From contig OZ244825.1 of the NCBI GenBank assembly GCA_965220385.1, positions 5,208,001 through 5,272,000 on the forward strand: a stretch of DNA of 64,000 nt, given 5' to 3'. Source of the DNA: PCPOR2b sp965220385 (GTDB lineage Bacteria; Poribacteria; WGA-4E; PCPOR2b). The notes under the pieces are model-generated. The model was not told where the DNA came from and ran no database searches. It was given only the letters and a program-made list of their open reading frames with translations. This document shows, piece by piece, positions 42,750 to 52,377 of this stretch. Each line of letters begins with the position of its first letter. The first letter of the stretch is position 1. The translations under genes and the position numbers were made by a program.

Positions 42750-43529
42750 TTTTATATTTTTTTCTTTCTAACGTACTGAGAACCTGTTTGAAAAGTCATT
42801 TGGGGAAGCTATTTGCCCTGAAACCGAGTTTTTTCTTCAAAACTCGGTTTCTTCCGTAATCTACTATTCAACGGCACAGGCTCACTATATTTAACCGAAG
42901 GGGCTAATTATAAGCAAACGGTTCAAACCGAGCAAATAAACGCTAAATGCACCCCATCACCGCTCGCAGTGGATTGACAAATCCACTGCATATTTACAAA
43001 GATGGCTTGGATATGTCTATCCAAGCCGATCAGACTGGACAACTAGCAACTTGCCTATATTTAGCGAACCGTGTCAGGCCGATAGTAGGCGCTTGGTTTC
43101 GTAGGGGCGAGGTTCCCTCGCCCGACGGGTTGCGGCCCTCAACCCCTACCCTGCGATACGGCTCGCAGTGGATTGGCAAATCCACTGCACCGTGGAATCA
43201 TTCCTTGCTTTTTAAAACAGGCTCTGAGTGTTAAGTTGAATAAATGACCGCTCGCAGTGGATTGACAAATCCACTGCACACGCACGAAGATGGCTCCGTT
43301 CCGCCTGTCCCCCTGGTCTCGATTTATCGGACGATTTATCGGGTTACGTATCAAGTCCCCCTGACAAGTGGTACATCCCGCCTGCCTGCTCTCGGCTTGT
43401 CGGAGTCCCGCCTGTCCCGATTTATCGGGGATTCATCGGGCCTGCCCCGATCTTATCGGGGGATTTATCGGGGGCGGGATTTAGGGGGTTGCCTCTGCAT
43501 CGGGGGTGTCTAAAACAACGCTATACTAA
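42750..43529. repeat. 780-bp repeat cluster between ggt and the PQQ-propeller gene
   Basis: No gene is credible. In order: GAAACCGAGTTTT/AAAACTCGGTTTC hairpin (42820-42851; second copy 44936-44967), type B hairpin (42967-42988), type A hairpin (43004-43027) with the trailer ACAACTAGCAACTTG, type B variant (43166-43187), type B (43255-43276), and CCCGAT/ATCGGG units (43416-43429 and several beyond). The density and opposite orientation of A and B recall REP/BIME clusters. It is not a CRISPR: unit spacing is irregular. Confidence 0.75.
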
Positions 43530-44873
43530 TTACTCCGACGCAATGCAGTAGAGAGATCTGTTCCCGCGCAGAAATATCTCCTTACCTACAATTGCGGGTG
43601 AGGCACTGAAACCGTCATTGAGGATATTTTCAGCCAGGACCTCAAACGTGGAACCGTGCTTGATTACCAGTGCTGCGCCGTCCCTGTCTACTACATAAAT
43701 TCGGTCGCCAGCGCCCACCGGTGACGCATAGACATCCGATATGCCTTCCAGACGCTCCGGTCCGTAGTATGCCTCACCTGTATTGGCGTTGAAGGCAGAG
43801 AGAACGCCCCTGTTATGTTTCAGAAAGTAGAGCGTATCGCCGTAGAGCAGCGGAGAAGGGACGTAGGGGGTATCCCTTCCATAATCCCAAACAACCGCCG
43901 CTGCACCGGTGATATCTCCTTCCGCATCGGCGAGACGGATCGCTTGTAGGGCATTACCGCGAAAGCCGCTGGTAACGTAGACGATGCCGTTCGCCGTCAC
44001 AGGCGAGGGAATCGTATTGGCTGTCATACCGCCGCATTCCCAAAGCGTTTTCCCCGTTGCCAAATCATAGCCACGTGTGCGGTGGGTTGCATTGATCACA
44101 ACCTGAGGCGTTCCATTATGCTCAACGACAATTGGCGTCGCCCACGACGTGCTTTCATCTCGGTCAACTTTCCAGAGCACTGCACCTGTCCGTTTATCCA
44201 ATGCGACGATGAACGAATCTCCCTCATGATCCCAGTTGACAACAATAGTATTGTCATAGAGCACCGGTGAACTGCCTTCACCGAAACCGCGCCTGGTGGA
44301 CATGTTTCCCAAGTCTTTCTCCCACTGAAGATTCCCCTGCATGTCGTAACAGTAGAGCCCGCGGGAACCAAAGTAGGCGTAGACATGTTCCCCATCTGTG
44401 ACAGGCGAGTTTGCCGCCCAGCTGCCGGTCTGATGCGTTCCCTCATGCGGTACTTCTTCACGAGCAGTCTGTTGCCAACGGATGGTCCCGTCTGAACGGT
44501 TGATAGCGAAAAGAACAAACTTCTGGACGGTTGATGGCCTGTTGGATCCGCCTCCTCGACGACCTCTTCGCCGTTGAGGCTCCTCTATTGGCTCTAATTC
44601 TATCTGCGTGTTAGTACTGATGGCTGTTGTTACAAAAACGGTATCATCCCATACGATCGGGGTGGCATGTCCTTGGCCTGGGATTTCGGTTTTCCATCGG
44701 ACGTTCCTGTTTTCACCCCACTCGATAGGTGGATCCGCGTCCGGTGCAACACCAGATGCCTCAGGTCCCCGCCACTGATGCCAATATCTATCGGTTTCTG
44801 AAAGCGCGTCCGTCCCCCAGAAAAAAATCGTAATCGCACAAAAACAGATAAAGATCGTTACTATCCTTTTCAT
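43530..44873 (-). CDS. Secreted PQQ-like beta-propeller protein
   Basis: A 447-residue exported protein. Signal peptide ITIFFWGTDALSETD after a basic start, then YWHQWRGPEASGVAPDADPP, the family opening (WRGP.G.G), and repeated WD-type strands such as GTIRWQQTAREE, LYCYDMQGNLQWEKDLG, IVALDKRTGAVLWKVDRDES, RGYDLATGKTLWECGGMTAN and SAFNANTGEAYYGPERLEGI, typical of PQQ-binding-like (BamB-like) seven- or eight-bladed propellers. No haem or dehydrogenase signature is seen, so an enzyme role is doubtful. GGAGAGATTTTCAA precedes the ATG. Likely periplasmic. Confidence 0.88.
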   Translation of the reverse strand: MKRIVTIFICFCAITIFFWGTDALSETDRYWHQWRGPEASGVAPDADPPIEWGENRNVRWKTEIPGQGHATPIVWDDTVFVTTAISTNTQIELEPIEEPQRRRGRRGGGSNRPSTVQKFVLFAINRSDGTIRWQQTAREEVPHEGTHQTGSWAANSPVTDGEHVYAYFGSRGLYCYDMQGNLQWEKDLGNMSTRRGFGEGSSPVLYDNTIVVNWDHEGDSFIVALDKRTGAVLWKVDRDESTSWATPIVVEHNGTPQVVINATHRTRGYDLATGKTLWECGGMTANTIPSPVTANGIVYVTSGFRGNALQAIRLADAEGDITGAAAVVWDYGRDTPYVPSPLLYGDTLYFLKHNRGVLSAFNANTGEAYYGPERLEGISDVYASPVGAGDRIYVVDRDGAALVIKHGSTFEVLAENILNDGFSASPAIVGKEIFLRGNRSLYCIASE

Positions 44874-45102
44874 TTGAAAATCTCTCCTATGTTAGGTTTA
44901 TAGTTCATATCAAAAGAAAGTGCAAAATGCGAACAGAAACCGAGTTTTTTCGGCAAAACTCGGTTTCTTTGCACGATTTCTTAACATGAGCCAAGTTTAT
45001 ATCCTAGAATCTGTGCAGCCAACTGTAGGTGCTTGCATCTCCCGATTCATCGGAGATCCTCTCAGACTTGCCCCGCACTAAAATGCGTCAGCCCTACAGT
45101 CT
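44874..45102. repeat. Non-coding gap with hairpin repeat
   Basis: Contains the segment AAAAGAAAGTGCAAAATGCG ... TTGCACGATTTCTTAACATG (44912-44988), within it the GAAACCGAGTTTT/AAAACTCGGTTTC hairpin (44936-44967), and CTGTAGGTGCTTGCATC near 45022. Similar pieces occur at 40833-40895, 42820-42851 and 46045. Confidence 0.6.
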
Positions 45103-45945
45103 TTAATCTTTATTCAGTAAACTCACCCATCGTTCCCAAGCCTCGCGGGTCGCGGCTTTCTGCGTTTCACTCGCCTCCGCAGCCATTCCACGCCTCAAGA
45201 AACCGTGACCTACACCTGGATAGATCACCGGATCATAGGTGATGCCAGCGGATGCTGCAGCTGCTTTTGTTGATTCAATGGTCGAGTTGATTCGGTTGTC
45301 ACTCTCACCGTAAAAGCCGTAGACTGGACACGTAATCTTTCCCAATGCCGCTGCGTCCGGTGGGCTGCCGTAGAAAACGAAAGCCGCCTTCAGTGAGTCG
45401 TCATTGGTGGCAAAGCGGAACGATTGTCTACCGCCCCAACAGAATCCACTCACAGCGACTGTATTTGTCGTCGAAGGCAGGTCGCGGACATATTTCGTCA
45501 CCGCCTTGAGATCGGCTGTGATTTGGTCCGGGTCTAAGTCCCGAATCGCTCGTCGGACATTATTGCCCCCGAAGCTGTCGGTGCCACCTCCGTCTGGTCC
45601 CATACCGGAAAGGAAATCGGGGCAGATCGCAACAAAACCCGCTTTCGCAAGTTCATCACCGACCTGCCTTATCCAGTCCGTTAACCCAAAAATCTCATGG
45701 ATGACAATCACCGAAGTCGCCTTCTCCTTAACCTCCGGGAAAACGATAAAAGCACTGACCTCGCGTCCACTCTCGGTGGTAATTTTCACCCACTCCCCGT
45801 GTCGCGGTGATTGATCCAACTGTTCTTTCGCGCTGTTTGCATGGCTGTCCGCCTGTGCGTAAAGACCACCCATCATCAGACCGCCAATCAGGGCAAGACC
45901 GATGATTGACACAGTTAATCGGGTTAAACTGTTAAGCGTTTTCAT
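45103..45945 (-). CDS. Dienelactone hydrolase-family alpha/beta hydrolase, exported
   Basis: A 280-residue protein with a signal peptide (TVSIIGLALIGGLMMGGLYA then QA). The alpha/beta-hydrolase core has VIHEIFGLTDWIRQVGDEL (oxyanion Glu84), nucleophile Cys169 in SGFCWGGRQSF, Asp216 in GESDNRI and His247 in GVGHGFLRRG, the Cys-Asp-His triad of dienelactone hydrolases. Start ATG at 45945 (MKTLNS) has AGAGGAGATAAA upstream. It hydrolyses a lactone or ester, here likely outside the cytoplasm; substrate unknown. Confidence 0.9.
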   Translation of the reverse strand: MKTLNSLTRLTVSIIGLALIGGLMMGGLYAQADSHANSAKEQLDQSPRHGEWVKITTESGREVSAFIVFPEVKEKATSVIVIHEIFGLTDWIRQVGDELAKAGFVAICPDFLSGMGPDGGGTDSFGGNNVRRAIRDLDPDQITADLKAVTKYVRDLPSTTNTVAVSGFCWGGRQSFRFATNDDSLKAAFVFYGSPPDAAALGKITCPVYGFYGESDNRINSTIESTKAAAASAGITYDPVIYPGVGHGFLRRGMAAEASETQKAATREAWERWVSLLNKD

Positions 45946-46059
45946 TTTATCTCCTCTCGATTGTAGGGACAACTCTTGTGGTTGCCCTTCTATATGTTAT
46001 GGGAAATCCCGTGATCTGACAACTATAGGACTTACGCAGCCAACTGTAGGTGCTTGCAT

Positions 46060-46073
46060 CCCGATTTATCGGG
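46060..46073. repeat. CCCGAT/ATCGGG hairpin repeat
   Basis: Same unit as at 8155-8168, preceded by CTGTAGGTGCTTGCAT. It lies in the 181-bp gap between the dienelactone hydrolase and PhyH genes. Confidence 0.65.
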
Positions 46074-46126
46074 GCAGGGCATCTGGTCTCCCCGCCCTAC
46101 CTATCCTGAAAGACGTAAGTCCTGAA

Positions 46127-46948
46127 CTATTCAACTATCTCGCACCGAGAGAGCATCTCCCTACCCCGGTCAGAAAGCTTATCGTATTCCGCTTGGGTCA
46201 TCTCAATTGGTTTACGCATCGCGAACCAAGGAAGGGAATAACAGATCACCAACTCAGGTCTGGCGTGATCAGCACGATTGGGAGTTCCGCGGTGGAGCGT
46301 CCGTGGATCCTGAACCCATAACGTCCCCTTTTTCAGGTTGAGACGGCGTGCTGTGGGGAAGTCACCTTTTGTCAGCACTTCGTCGTAGCAGCTCTCTAAT
46401 TCTGGGTCAGCGAGGTATTGGGTCGCGGGCAAGATCTCAAAACTCCCATTTTCTTCATAGGTATCCACCAGTGGAAACTTGATCCCAAAATGCGGACAAA
46501 CCTCTAAACCGACGTGGGGAACGAGCTTGGAAATCCCCGCATCGCGATGCCACCGCTGGTACTCGCTGCCGGGGTATGGGTTATTTGAATGGTAACAGGT
46601 AATATGATAGTCGCTGGTGCCCCAATACCGGTCGAGAAAGTCGAGCATCACCGGGTTCTCGAAAATCTGCGGGTCAGCGAAGGGCTGTTCCCACGGGACA
46701 TACATCGTATAACGATTGACAATCTGTAGACGACCCTCCACAACAAGCCGATCATCGGTATGTCCACGCACCTCGACATCCTCGCCTTCCGTATTGCTGT
46801 GCGTTTTCACCTCTTCCAGAAGGGGTAGGAACGCCTCACGTATCCGATCTATCGTCTCTACTGGTATCAGGTCCTCAAAGGTAACGTAACCGTTAATCTT
46901 CAACTCCGCAAGCTTCAAATCGAGATCATAATCAGGTTGCGCGGTCAT
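46127..46948 (-). CDS. PhyH-family Fe(II)/2-oxoglutarate dioxygenase
   Basis: A 273-residue phytanoyl-CoA dioxygenase family member. Iron site: His134-Arg-Asp136 in QRWHRDAG and distal His219 in DPRTLHRGTPNR with Arg nearby for 2-oxoglutarate. Also INGYVTFEDLIPVETIDRI at the N-terminus and NGSFEILPATQYLADP mid-strand. ATG at 46948 has AAGGAAGGACCA before it. It lies 13 bp downstream of the GmrSD-like gene and may be read from the same transcript. Substrate unknown. Confidence 0.9.
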   Translation of the reverse strand: MTAQPDYDLDLKLAELKINGYVTFEDLIPVETIDRIREAFLPLLEEVKTHSNTEGEDVEVRGHTDDRLVVEGRLQIVNRYTMYVPWEQPFADPQIFENPVMLDFLDRYWGTSDYHITCYHSNNPYPGSEYQRWHRDAGISKLVPHVGLEVCPHFGIKFPLVDTYEENGSFEILPATQYLADPELESCYDEVLTKGDFPTARRLNLKKGTLWVQDPRTLHRGTPNRADHARPELVICYSLPWFAMRKPIEMTQAEYDKLSDRGREMLSRCEIVE

Positions 46949-46961
46949 TGGTCCTTCCTTA

Positions 46962-49013
46962 TCAGTTTGTAATCTGTCTTTCAAACGCCTGCTGTATCAA
47001 GAACATGATGTAGTCAAGTTCAGCTGCAGAGGAGAGAGCGATCTCTACATCTCCGCGGCCATAATGTCCAATGTTTGTTACATCCCTACACAACTCTTGT
47101 GGGTCATCAATGTCAGAAAAAGAAACAGTTAAGTACAGAAGTAGACGCCTTGCCCGTGGTACGATGGATACAAAGCTTGTGTTTAACCGGTAAGCAATAT
47201 AGCGTTTGGTGATTTGTTTGGTAACTAACCCATCTAAATCCTGAATCCGCCGACATAATTGTTGGAATAGGTCCATTATCTCACCAGCGAGATAGTGGTG
47301 ATCGGCTAAGGTCCAATATCCTTCCTGTGCTTCGTGTATTTCTAGAGCAACACCGTGATAGGGCCAGATCTCACGTGCCTTTTTCGCGAGAATCTCTGCC
47401 CGACCTACAATAGCCATTTCGTTCCATTGCTCCACTTCGGCTAGAATCTGGTTTAAGTGCAACGGGCTATCAAGAAAGCCGCCATCCATGAGTTGTTTAT
47501 CTACGAAAGTGTGATTGCCTAACTCTGAATTGTATCCAGTAAGGGTGAGATTGCCAATCGTGTGAAGGTATTTTTCATGTACTTTTTCCCAGTTTTCACC
47601 TAATTCTGTTTTCCATTGTTCAGAAAGCGTTTGCGGCATAACATGCTCAATTGTGCAATCTTCCAGACGAATTGGTTCTCTGCTGTGTCCGTGGTCCTCG
47701 AGCTTGCGTAGTAGGTAACTACAAGGATGAAAATTATAAACATCTTTAATACAGAACTGTTCGTTGAACTCGGCATCGGAGGGATAACGTTGGCTAGAGG
47801 GCATTTGCGCGAAAGCACGCTTCAGACTTTCAAGATAATTGCTTTTGTCAATTTTCAACATCAGTGTTGCAAAAATCCTATTCAAACCCCGAGTTTCAAT
47901 GCCACAGATTGCGCGACGAAAGATGTAACTCTCTATCAATCGAAGGATGTCGATTACCTCCGCTTTTTCAAGTTGGCCCTGCATGTAGTCTTCGTAGATT
48001 TCCAGCAAAAATGGAAAGACGGTCTCAACGTTAAGCGCATGAATGTCCTCAAAATACGCGAGAAATTCTGGATCATCTTCTTGGAGCAGTGCGATGCGGA
48101 CATAGTATCTTGAATAGCGACTGATTTCAGCAATAGTTGCCTCTAATGCTTCGGGTTGTTCTTGATTATCCACTTCATTTTTGAAATGCTCGTAAACGCT
48201 TCTAATATTAGGGATGCGTCGTGTCTTTAGGGTAAGATAATCCCTTATAAAACGGTCAAACCGCTTAGTGTACTCATCTCCAAAACGGTGTTCCATGGGA
48301 AACCAATAATCCTCATATAGTCTATTCTGAATATTACGTTCCTGCCCCATGAGCACGTAATTGCGTATGAGATCAGCTTGGGAAAGGTCAAGTCCAGTGG
48401 AGTTAAGGCTCTCAAAAATTAGCTGTGGATTATCATAATCACGATTCAGAGAAATATCTACAATCATCAACTTCTGAATTCCATTGTATACCACTTCGAG
48501 ATTTTCGGATCGGAGTTTCTCTTCGAAAAATTGATAATTGTCTAATAAACGAGGTGAGGCATCATCAGGAAGTTCCTTATTCTCCAATAATTGAATTAGA
48601 GTATCGTTATCGCGTCGGGTCAGTAATTGTTTGTAACGATATAGATCGTCCTCATCAGCATTAAAAAGATAGTAGTTTTCCAGCCTTCTTCGAGTTATGC
48701 CAATTTCAACTCCTTTTGCTTCAATGGCGCTACCAAGTGCAGAGAGTAATAGAGAAAGGGTTGTCAACCGCTGTTGACCGTCAATGACAAGCAACTGGGG
48801 TATTGTTGAAACACTATAAAGACCATGCTCCATATAAACGACTGACCCAAGAAAATGTGCCTGGGCATTTTTATCTTTCCCTACTCGCAGTATATCTTTC
48901 CATAATTGGTCGCAATGACGTTTGTCCCAACTATATCTGCGTTGAAAAATCGGTATTAGGAATTGCTTAGGACCTTGTAAGAATTTCAGGAAATTCACTT
49001 CATTTGCTTTCAT
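46962..49013 (-). CDS. GmrSD-like DUF262 protein (type IV restriction-like)
   Basis: A 683-residue protein. N-terminal DUF262: FLIPIFQRRYSW (18-29), then LLVIDGQQRLTTLSLLLSAL (ParB/Srx-like nucleotide-binding IDGQQR, about 77-82). The central helical part follows, then a DUF1524 HNH-type nuclease near residue 450: CTIEHVMPQTLSEQWK, HTIGNLTLTGYNSELGN. The C-terminal 110 residues resemble DUF5655 (ITKRYIAYRLNTSFVSIVPR). GmrSD proteins cut DNA carrying modified cytosines (glucosylated or hydroxymethylated), so this is a likely phage-defence gene. GAGGTATAAATTC precedes the ATG. No other defence genes adjoin it here; hsdS is 14 kb away. Confidence 0.87.
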   Translation of the reverse strand: MKANEVNFLKFLQGPKQFLIPIFQRRYSWDKRHCDQLWKDILRVGKDKNAQAHFLGSVVYMEHGLYSVSTIPQLLVIDGQQRLTTLSLLLSALGSAIEAKGVEIGITRRRLENYYLFNADEDDLYRYKQLLTRRDNDTLIQLLENKELPDDASPRLLDNYQFFEEKLRSENLEVVYNGIQKLMIVDISLNRDYDNPQLIFESLNSTGLDLSQADLIRNYVLMGQERNIQNRLYEDYWFPMEHRFGDEYTKRFDRFIRDYLTLKTRRIPNIRSVYEHFKNEVDNQEQPEALEATIAEISRYSRYYVRIALLQEDDPEFLAYFEDIHALNVETVFPFLLEIYEDYMQGQLEKAEVIDILRLIESYIFRRAICGIETRGLNRIFATLMLKIDKSNYLESLKRAFAQMPSSQRYPSDAEFNEQFCIKDVYNFHPCSYLLRKLEDHGHSREPIRLEDCTIEHVMPQTLSEQWKTELGENWEKVHEKYLHTIGNLTLTGYNSELGNHTFVDKQLMDGGFLDSPLHLNQILAEVEQWNEMAIVGRAEILAKKAREIWPYHGVALEIHEAQEGYWTLADHHYLAGEIMDLFQQLCRRIQDLDGLVTKQITKRYIAYRLNTSFVSIVPRARRLLLYLTVSFSDIDDPQELCRDVTNIGHYGRGDVEIALSSAAELDYIMFLIQQAFERQITN

Positions 49014-49231
49014 GAATTTATACCTCTATATTGATAATTTTGAAAGAAGGCGATTTCGAGTTTGGGGACGATCTAGATCTTCTTCCCAATCTCTTGAGAC
49101 TTGATCGACAACTGTTCTCCCTAAAGATACTGTCCTCATCGTCAAACCAGCGGAAATGCTATAATCCGATCATAAAATGAACAACAAAAACTAAATATCG
49201 CTACTTACCCTTTTCAATCCACGAGTCCAAT

Positions 49232-50002
49232 CTACTGCGCCGTATACCCACCATCAACAATAAGCGGAGCCCCCGTCACAAAAGAGGATTCATCCGACGC
49301 CAGAAAGAGTGCCGCGTAAGCGATCTCTTCGGGCTTTCCGACCCGCCCCATCGGGTAACGCTGCTCCAACCATTCACGCCGTTCTGGATTGTCGAGAAAC
49401 TCCCGGATCAAATTGGTGTCTATATGCCCCGGACAAATACAGTTCACGCGGATATTCTTCTTGCCGTAGTCGATAGCCAAGTTCTTAGTGAACTGAACCA
49501 CGCCCCCCTTCGAGGGAACATACGCGTCAAAACCGCCGCCGAGACCAATCGGATAGCCCACCAGTCCATTGATAGAGGCGATGTTGATTATCGAACCGCC
49601 GCCGGACTGTTCCATCGTCCGCACCGCATGCCACGTGACCAAATAAGTCCCCTTCAGGTTGACATCTATCACACGGTCCCACACCGCTTCAGGGGACGCG
49701 CCTTTCGGGAGGGCTTTATCAGCAATAACCCCGGCGCAGTTGACCACAGCATCCAAGCCGCCATACGTCTCCACCGTGCCTTTCACCATCGCCTCGGCGT
49801 CGGAGTTTTTCGATACGTCTCCGGTGAGAGCGGTGGCGTCGTCTCCCTCGGCTTTTATCTCTGCGACGGTTTCAAGTGCGTTTGCCTCGTTCAGATCGGA
49901 GACGACCACCTTCGCTCCCTGTGCAGCGAACAGTACCGCTGTCGCGCCCCCAATGCCAGAACCACCACCCGTAACCAACGCGACTTTGTCCTTCAAACGC
50001 AT
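49232..50002 (-). CDS. Short-chain dehydrogenase/reductase (SDR)
   Basis: A 256-residue classical SDR. TGGGSGIG (11-18), NCAG (88-91), Ser143 in IASINGL, Tyr161 and Lys165 in YVPSKGGVVQ, and the C-terminal TGAPLIVDGG. Asp36 after the second strand favours NAD(H). It lies 29 bp downstream of the luciferase-like gene in the same direction, so both probably form an operon. Substrate unknown; sugar or hydroxy acid likely. Confidence 0.92.
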   Translation of the reverse strand: MRLKDKVALVTGGGSGIGGATAVLFAAQGAKVVVSDLNEANALETVAEIKAEGDDATALTGDVSKNSDAEAMVKGTVETYGGLDAVVNCAGVIADKALPKGASPEAVWDRVIDVNLKGTYLVTWHAVRTMEQSGGGSIINIASINGLVGYPIGLGGGFDAYVPSKGGVVQFTKNLAIDYGKKNIRVNCICPGHIDTNLIREFLDNPERREWLEQRYPMGRVGKPEEIAYAALFLASDESSFVTGAPLIVDGGYTAQ

Positions 50003-50031
50003 ATTCTACCTCCTGAAACTCCAATCGTGGT

Positions 50032-51099
50032 CTATGCCAAATCTGCCAATTTGGGCATCACCTCATCAATAAGCAACGTCATGGAATTCAGCCACTTCTC
50101 CTTGGGATCCCATTCGTGCCCCATCGCCAAGAGTACGCCAAAGCCACCCACATCCTCGTACAGTTGACGCAGCTGATCTGCAACATCGTCAGGGCTTCCC
50201 ACGATCCATAAGTTGTCCAGTAGCCATTCAACTGTCACTTCATCGTTGGGCATGTTAGGATCTCTCTTGAAGCGTTCCTTGGGTAGAAGCTTGAACCAGT
50301 ATTCATTAAAGTCGCGTGCCAGGACTCCCTCTAACGCCTCGTTACGCGCCTGTTCGGTGGTGTCTGCGATATAAATCTCCCGTGCGATACGCCACATTGA
50401 CCGATCCGGCGTACGTCCCGTCTTCTCTGCCCCCTCTTCCACCGCTTCCCAGTGTGTCTGAATGACCTCTACAGGTATCAGATTAAGGCTCATCGGAATC
50501 CAACCCCGCTCGCCCGCCAACACCAGCGTGTCCGATCTGGGCGAAACACCTCCCATCGCGATAGGTGGGTGCGGCTTCTGATACGGCTTGATATGAACCT
50601 TTAAGCCGATATCGTCTACCGGTTCAGGAATCCTATAACGCCAGTACTCGGTTTCATATAGTCCCGGCTTAGGGTCCTCCCAAATCTGGAGCACCGCTTC
50701 GATACCCTCCCGTGTCGCCTTTCGCCGGTCGCCGTCCGCGGCGAATCCAAACATCTCGCAGTCGCCCGGTATAGCGCTGGAACCGACGCCCCAATAGAAG
50801 CGCCCGTGCGCTAGGTGGTCGAGTTGGGCGATGCGATGGGCAACGGCAGCCGGGTTGTGGATGGGCATACATGTAACGCCTGTACCGAAAACGATGTTTT
50901 TGGTCAACCCCAGCGCATTCGCGATGAAGAGTTCAGGGGACGGGATATTCTCCCATTCAAAAGTGTAATGCTCACCGATCCACGCCTCTGTGTAACCCAA
51001 CTTGTCCAGTGTCACTATCTGATCCATGTCGTGATCCAAGGTCTTCGTGAAATCCGCGCCCGGCGGATGGAGTGGCATTGTGAAGAAACCGAGTTTCAT
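50032..51099 (-). CDS. LLM-class flavin-dependent oxidoreductase
   Basis: A 355-residue bacterial luciferase-like monooxygenase. It has MKLGFFTMPLHPPG, YTEAWIGEHYTFEWENIPSP, TKNIVFGTGVTCMPIHNPAA and RFYWGVGSSAIPGDCEMFGF, the family core, and WIVGSPDDVADQLRQLYEDV, a typical C-terminal region. It uses reduced flavin to oxidise an organic molecule (alkanesulfonate, ketone or aldehyde classes). It is divergent from the PhyH gene at 51375. Substrate unknown. Confidence 0.9.
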   Translation of the reverse strand: MKLGFFTMPLHPPGADFTKTLDHDMDQIVTLDKLGYTEAWIGEHYTFEWENIPSPELFIANALGLTKNIVFGTGVTCMPIHNPAAVAHRIAQLDHLAHGRFYWGVGSSAIPGDCEMFGFAADGDRRKATREGIEAVLQIWEDPKPGLYETEYWRYRIPEPVDDIGLKVHIKPYQKPHPPIAMGGVSPRSDTLVLAGERGWIPMSLNLIPVEVIQTHWEAVEEGAEKTGRTPDRSMWRIAREIYIADTTEQARNEALEGVLARDFNEYWFKLLPKERFKRDPNMPNDEVTVEWLLDNLWIVGSPDDVADQLRQLYEDVGGFGVLLAMGHEWDPKEKWLNSMTLLIDEVMPKLADLA

Positions 51100-51374
51100 G
51101 AGGAAGTCTCCTTGCGGTTAGGCGCAGTCCTTACCATATTCGTTCCGTTAAAGGTAGGACGTCCACCAGTCTTTTGGGGTGTAGGGACGCATTCCTATTC
51201 TTATATCACGACCCTATCATAGCGTCAACAGAAAACTTTGTCGTCCTCGGTTTTCGCTTGACCCGATTAATAGGCGGTGATATAGTAATTCTCCTATGGT
51301 GATAACGGCACCGCTTGGTGTCTTTGACTGCTTTGGATTTTACAAATTCATACGCCAAACGGGAGGCGGTAACG

Positions 51375-52238
51375 ATGAGCACAGAACAGTTCCCCACAAT
51401 GAGTGAGCGAGAAAAATACCTATTTGATCTACAAGGCTTCCTCGTCGTCAGAGGCTTGCTCTCGACCGACGAGGTGAAACGCCTGAACGAGGCTATTGAT
51501 GCTAACCAGGACAAACACGGTGAACACACCAGTCGCGCAGTTGGTCCAGAGTTGGAGGGAACGCACCTCCGAGGTCATATCAGCGGCATGTTGACTTGGG
51601 AGCATCCTTGGTGTCAACCCTTTCGCAATCTATTAGCCCATCCCAAGCTCATCCCTTATCTCAATACCTTACTGGGCCGCGGGTGGAAGTTGGACCATAC
51701 CCCCGATATATTGACCTCCACAGTCGGTGCGGAAGGGTTAGCACTTCACGGCGATGGCAACGTAACGTTCAACGGGTCCCGTTTCTACGCCTACCAGAAT
51801 GGCAGAATGCGCTGTGGGCTGATTAACTGCCAGTTTTACATGACCGATGTGAACCCCGGCGACGGCGGTCTGTGCGTCATACCGGGCAGCCACAAAGCGA
51901 ATTTACCGTGTCCCGAAGATATTCTGTTGTGGGAAGCTAACCGAGAAATTGTGCATCACATTCCCGTTTCGGCTGGCGATCTAGTAATCTTCAACGAAGC
52001 GACCACACACGGCACCCTTCCGTGGAAGGGCAAGGGTGAGAGACGCACCGCGCTCTACCGCTATACCCCCAAGTACCTCCACTATCACGGCGGATATTAC
52101 GAGGCAAACATGCCGGAGTGGGTCTCCGAACTGACCGAAGCCCAACAGGCAGTGTTAGAACCACCCTATATTTACCATCGTCCCTTGATCGAAGCGGATG
52201 GCAACACCTTAGTGCGCCCCCGCAGAGAGGGAGAGTGA
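51375..52238 (+). CDS. PhyH-family Fe(II)/2-oxoglutarate dioxygenase
   Basis: A 287-residue protein with the iron site His125-Gly-Asp127 (LALHGDGNV) and the distal His212 in NEATTHGTLPW. N-terminal FDLQGFLVVRGLLSTDEVKR and mid DGGLCVIPGSHKANLP are typical. ATG at 51375 follows GGGAGGCGGTAACG; a longer upstream frame lacks a ribosome site. The 139-bp gap to the SDR gene at 52378 makes a shared operon uncertain. Substrate unknown. Confidence 0.9.
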   Translation: MSTEQFPTMSEREKYLFDLQGFLVVRGLLSTDEVKRLNEAIDANQDKHGEHTSRAVGPELEGTHLRGHISGMLTWEHPWCQPFRNLLAHPKLIPYLNTLLGRGWKLDHTPDILTSTVGAEGLALHGDGNVTFNGSRFYAYQNGRMRCGLINCQFYMTDVNPGDGGLCVIPGSHKANLPCPEDILLWEANREIVHHIPVSAGDLVIFNEATTHGTLPWKGKGERRTALYRYTPKYLHYHGGYYEANMPEWVSELTEAQQAVLEPPYIYHRPLIEADGNTLVRPRREGE

Positions 52239-52377
52239 GCCCCTCGGTTAATCGAGAATTCAAAGCGGGAGATACGCTATCGACCAATCAGGGCAAAGAA
52301 CGATTTCAGCAGGATGGGCTGATCAAAACTCCCTCGTATTCGACCCGACCGTATGACAGATGCTTCAGGAGGAGCTT

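Noticed and set aside
42947..43513. Plus-strand frames and possible CRISPR-like repeats
   Set aside because: Units are palindromes of different types with irregular spacing, no constant-length spacers and no cas genes; the frames are repeat artefacts.
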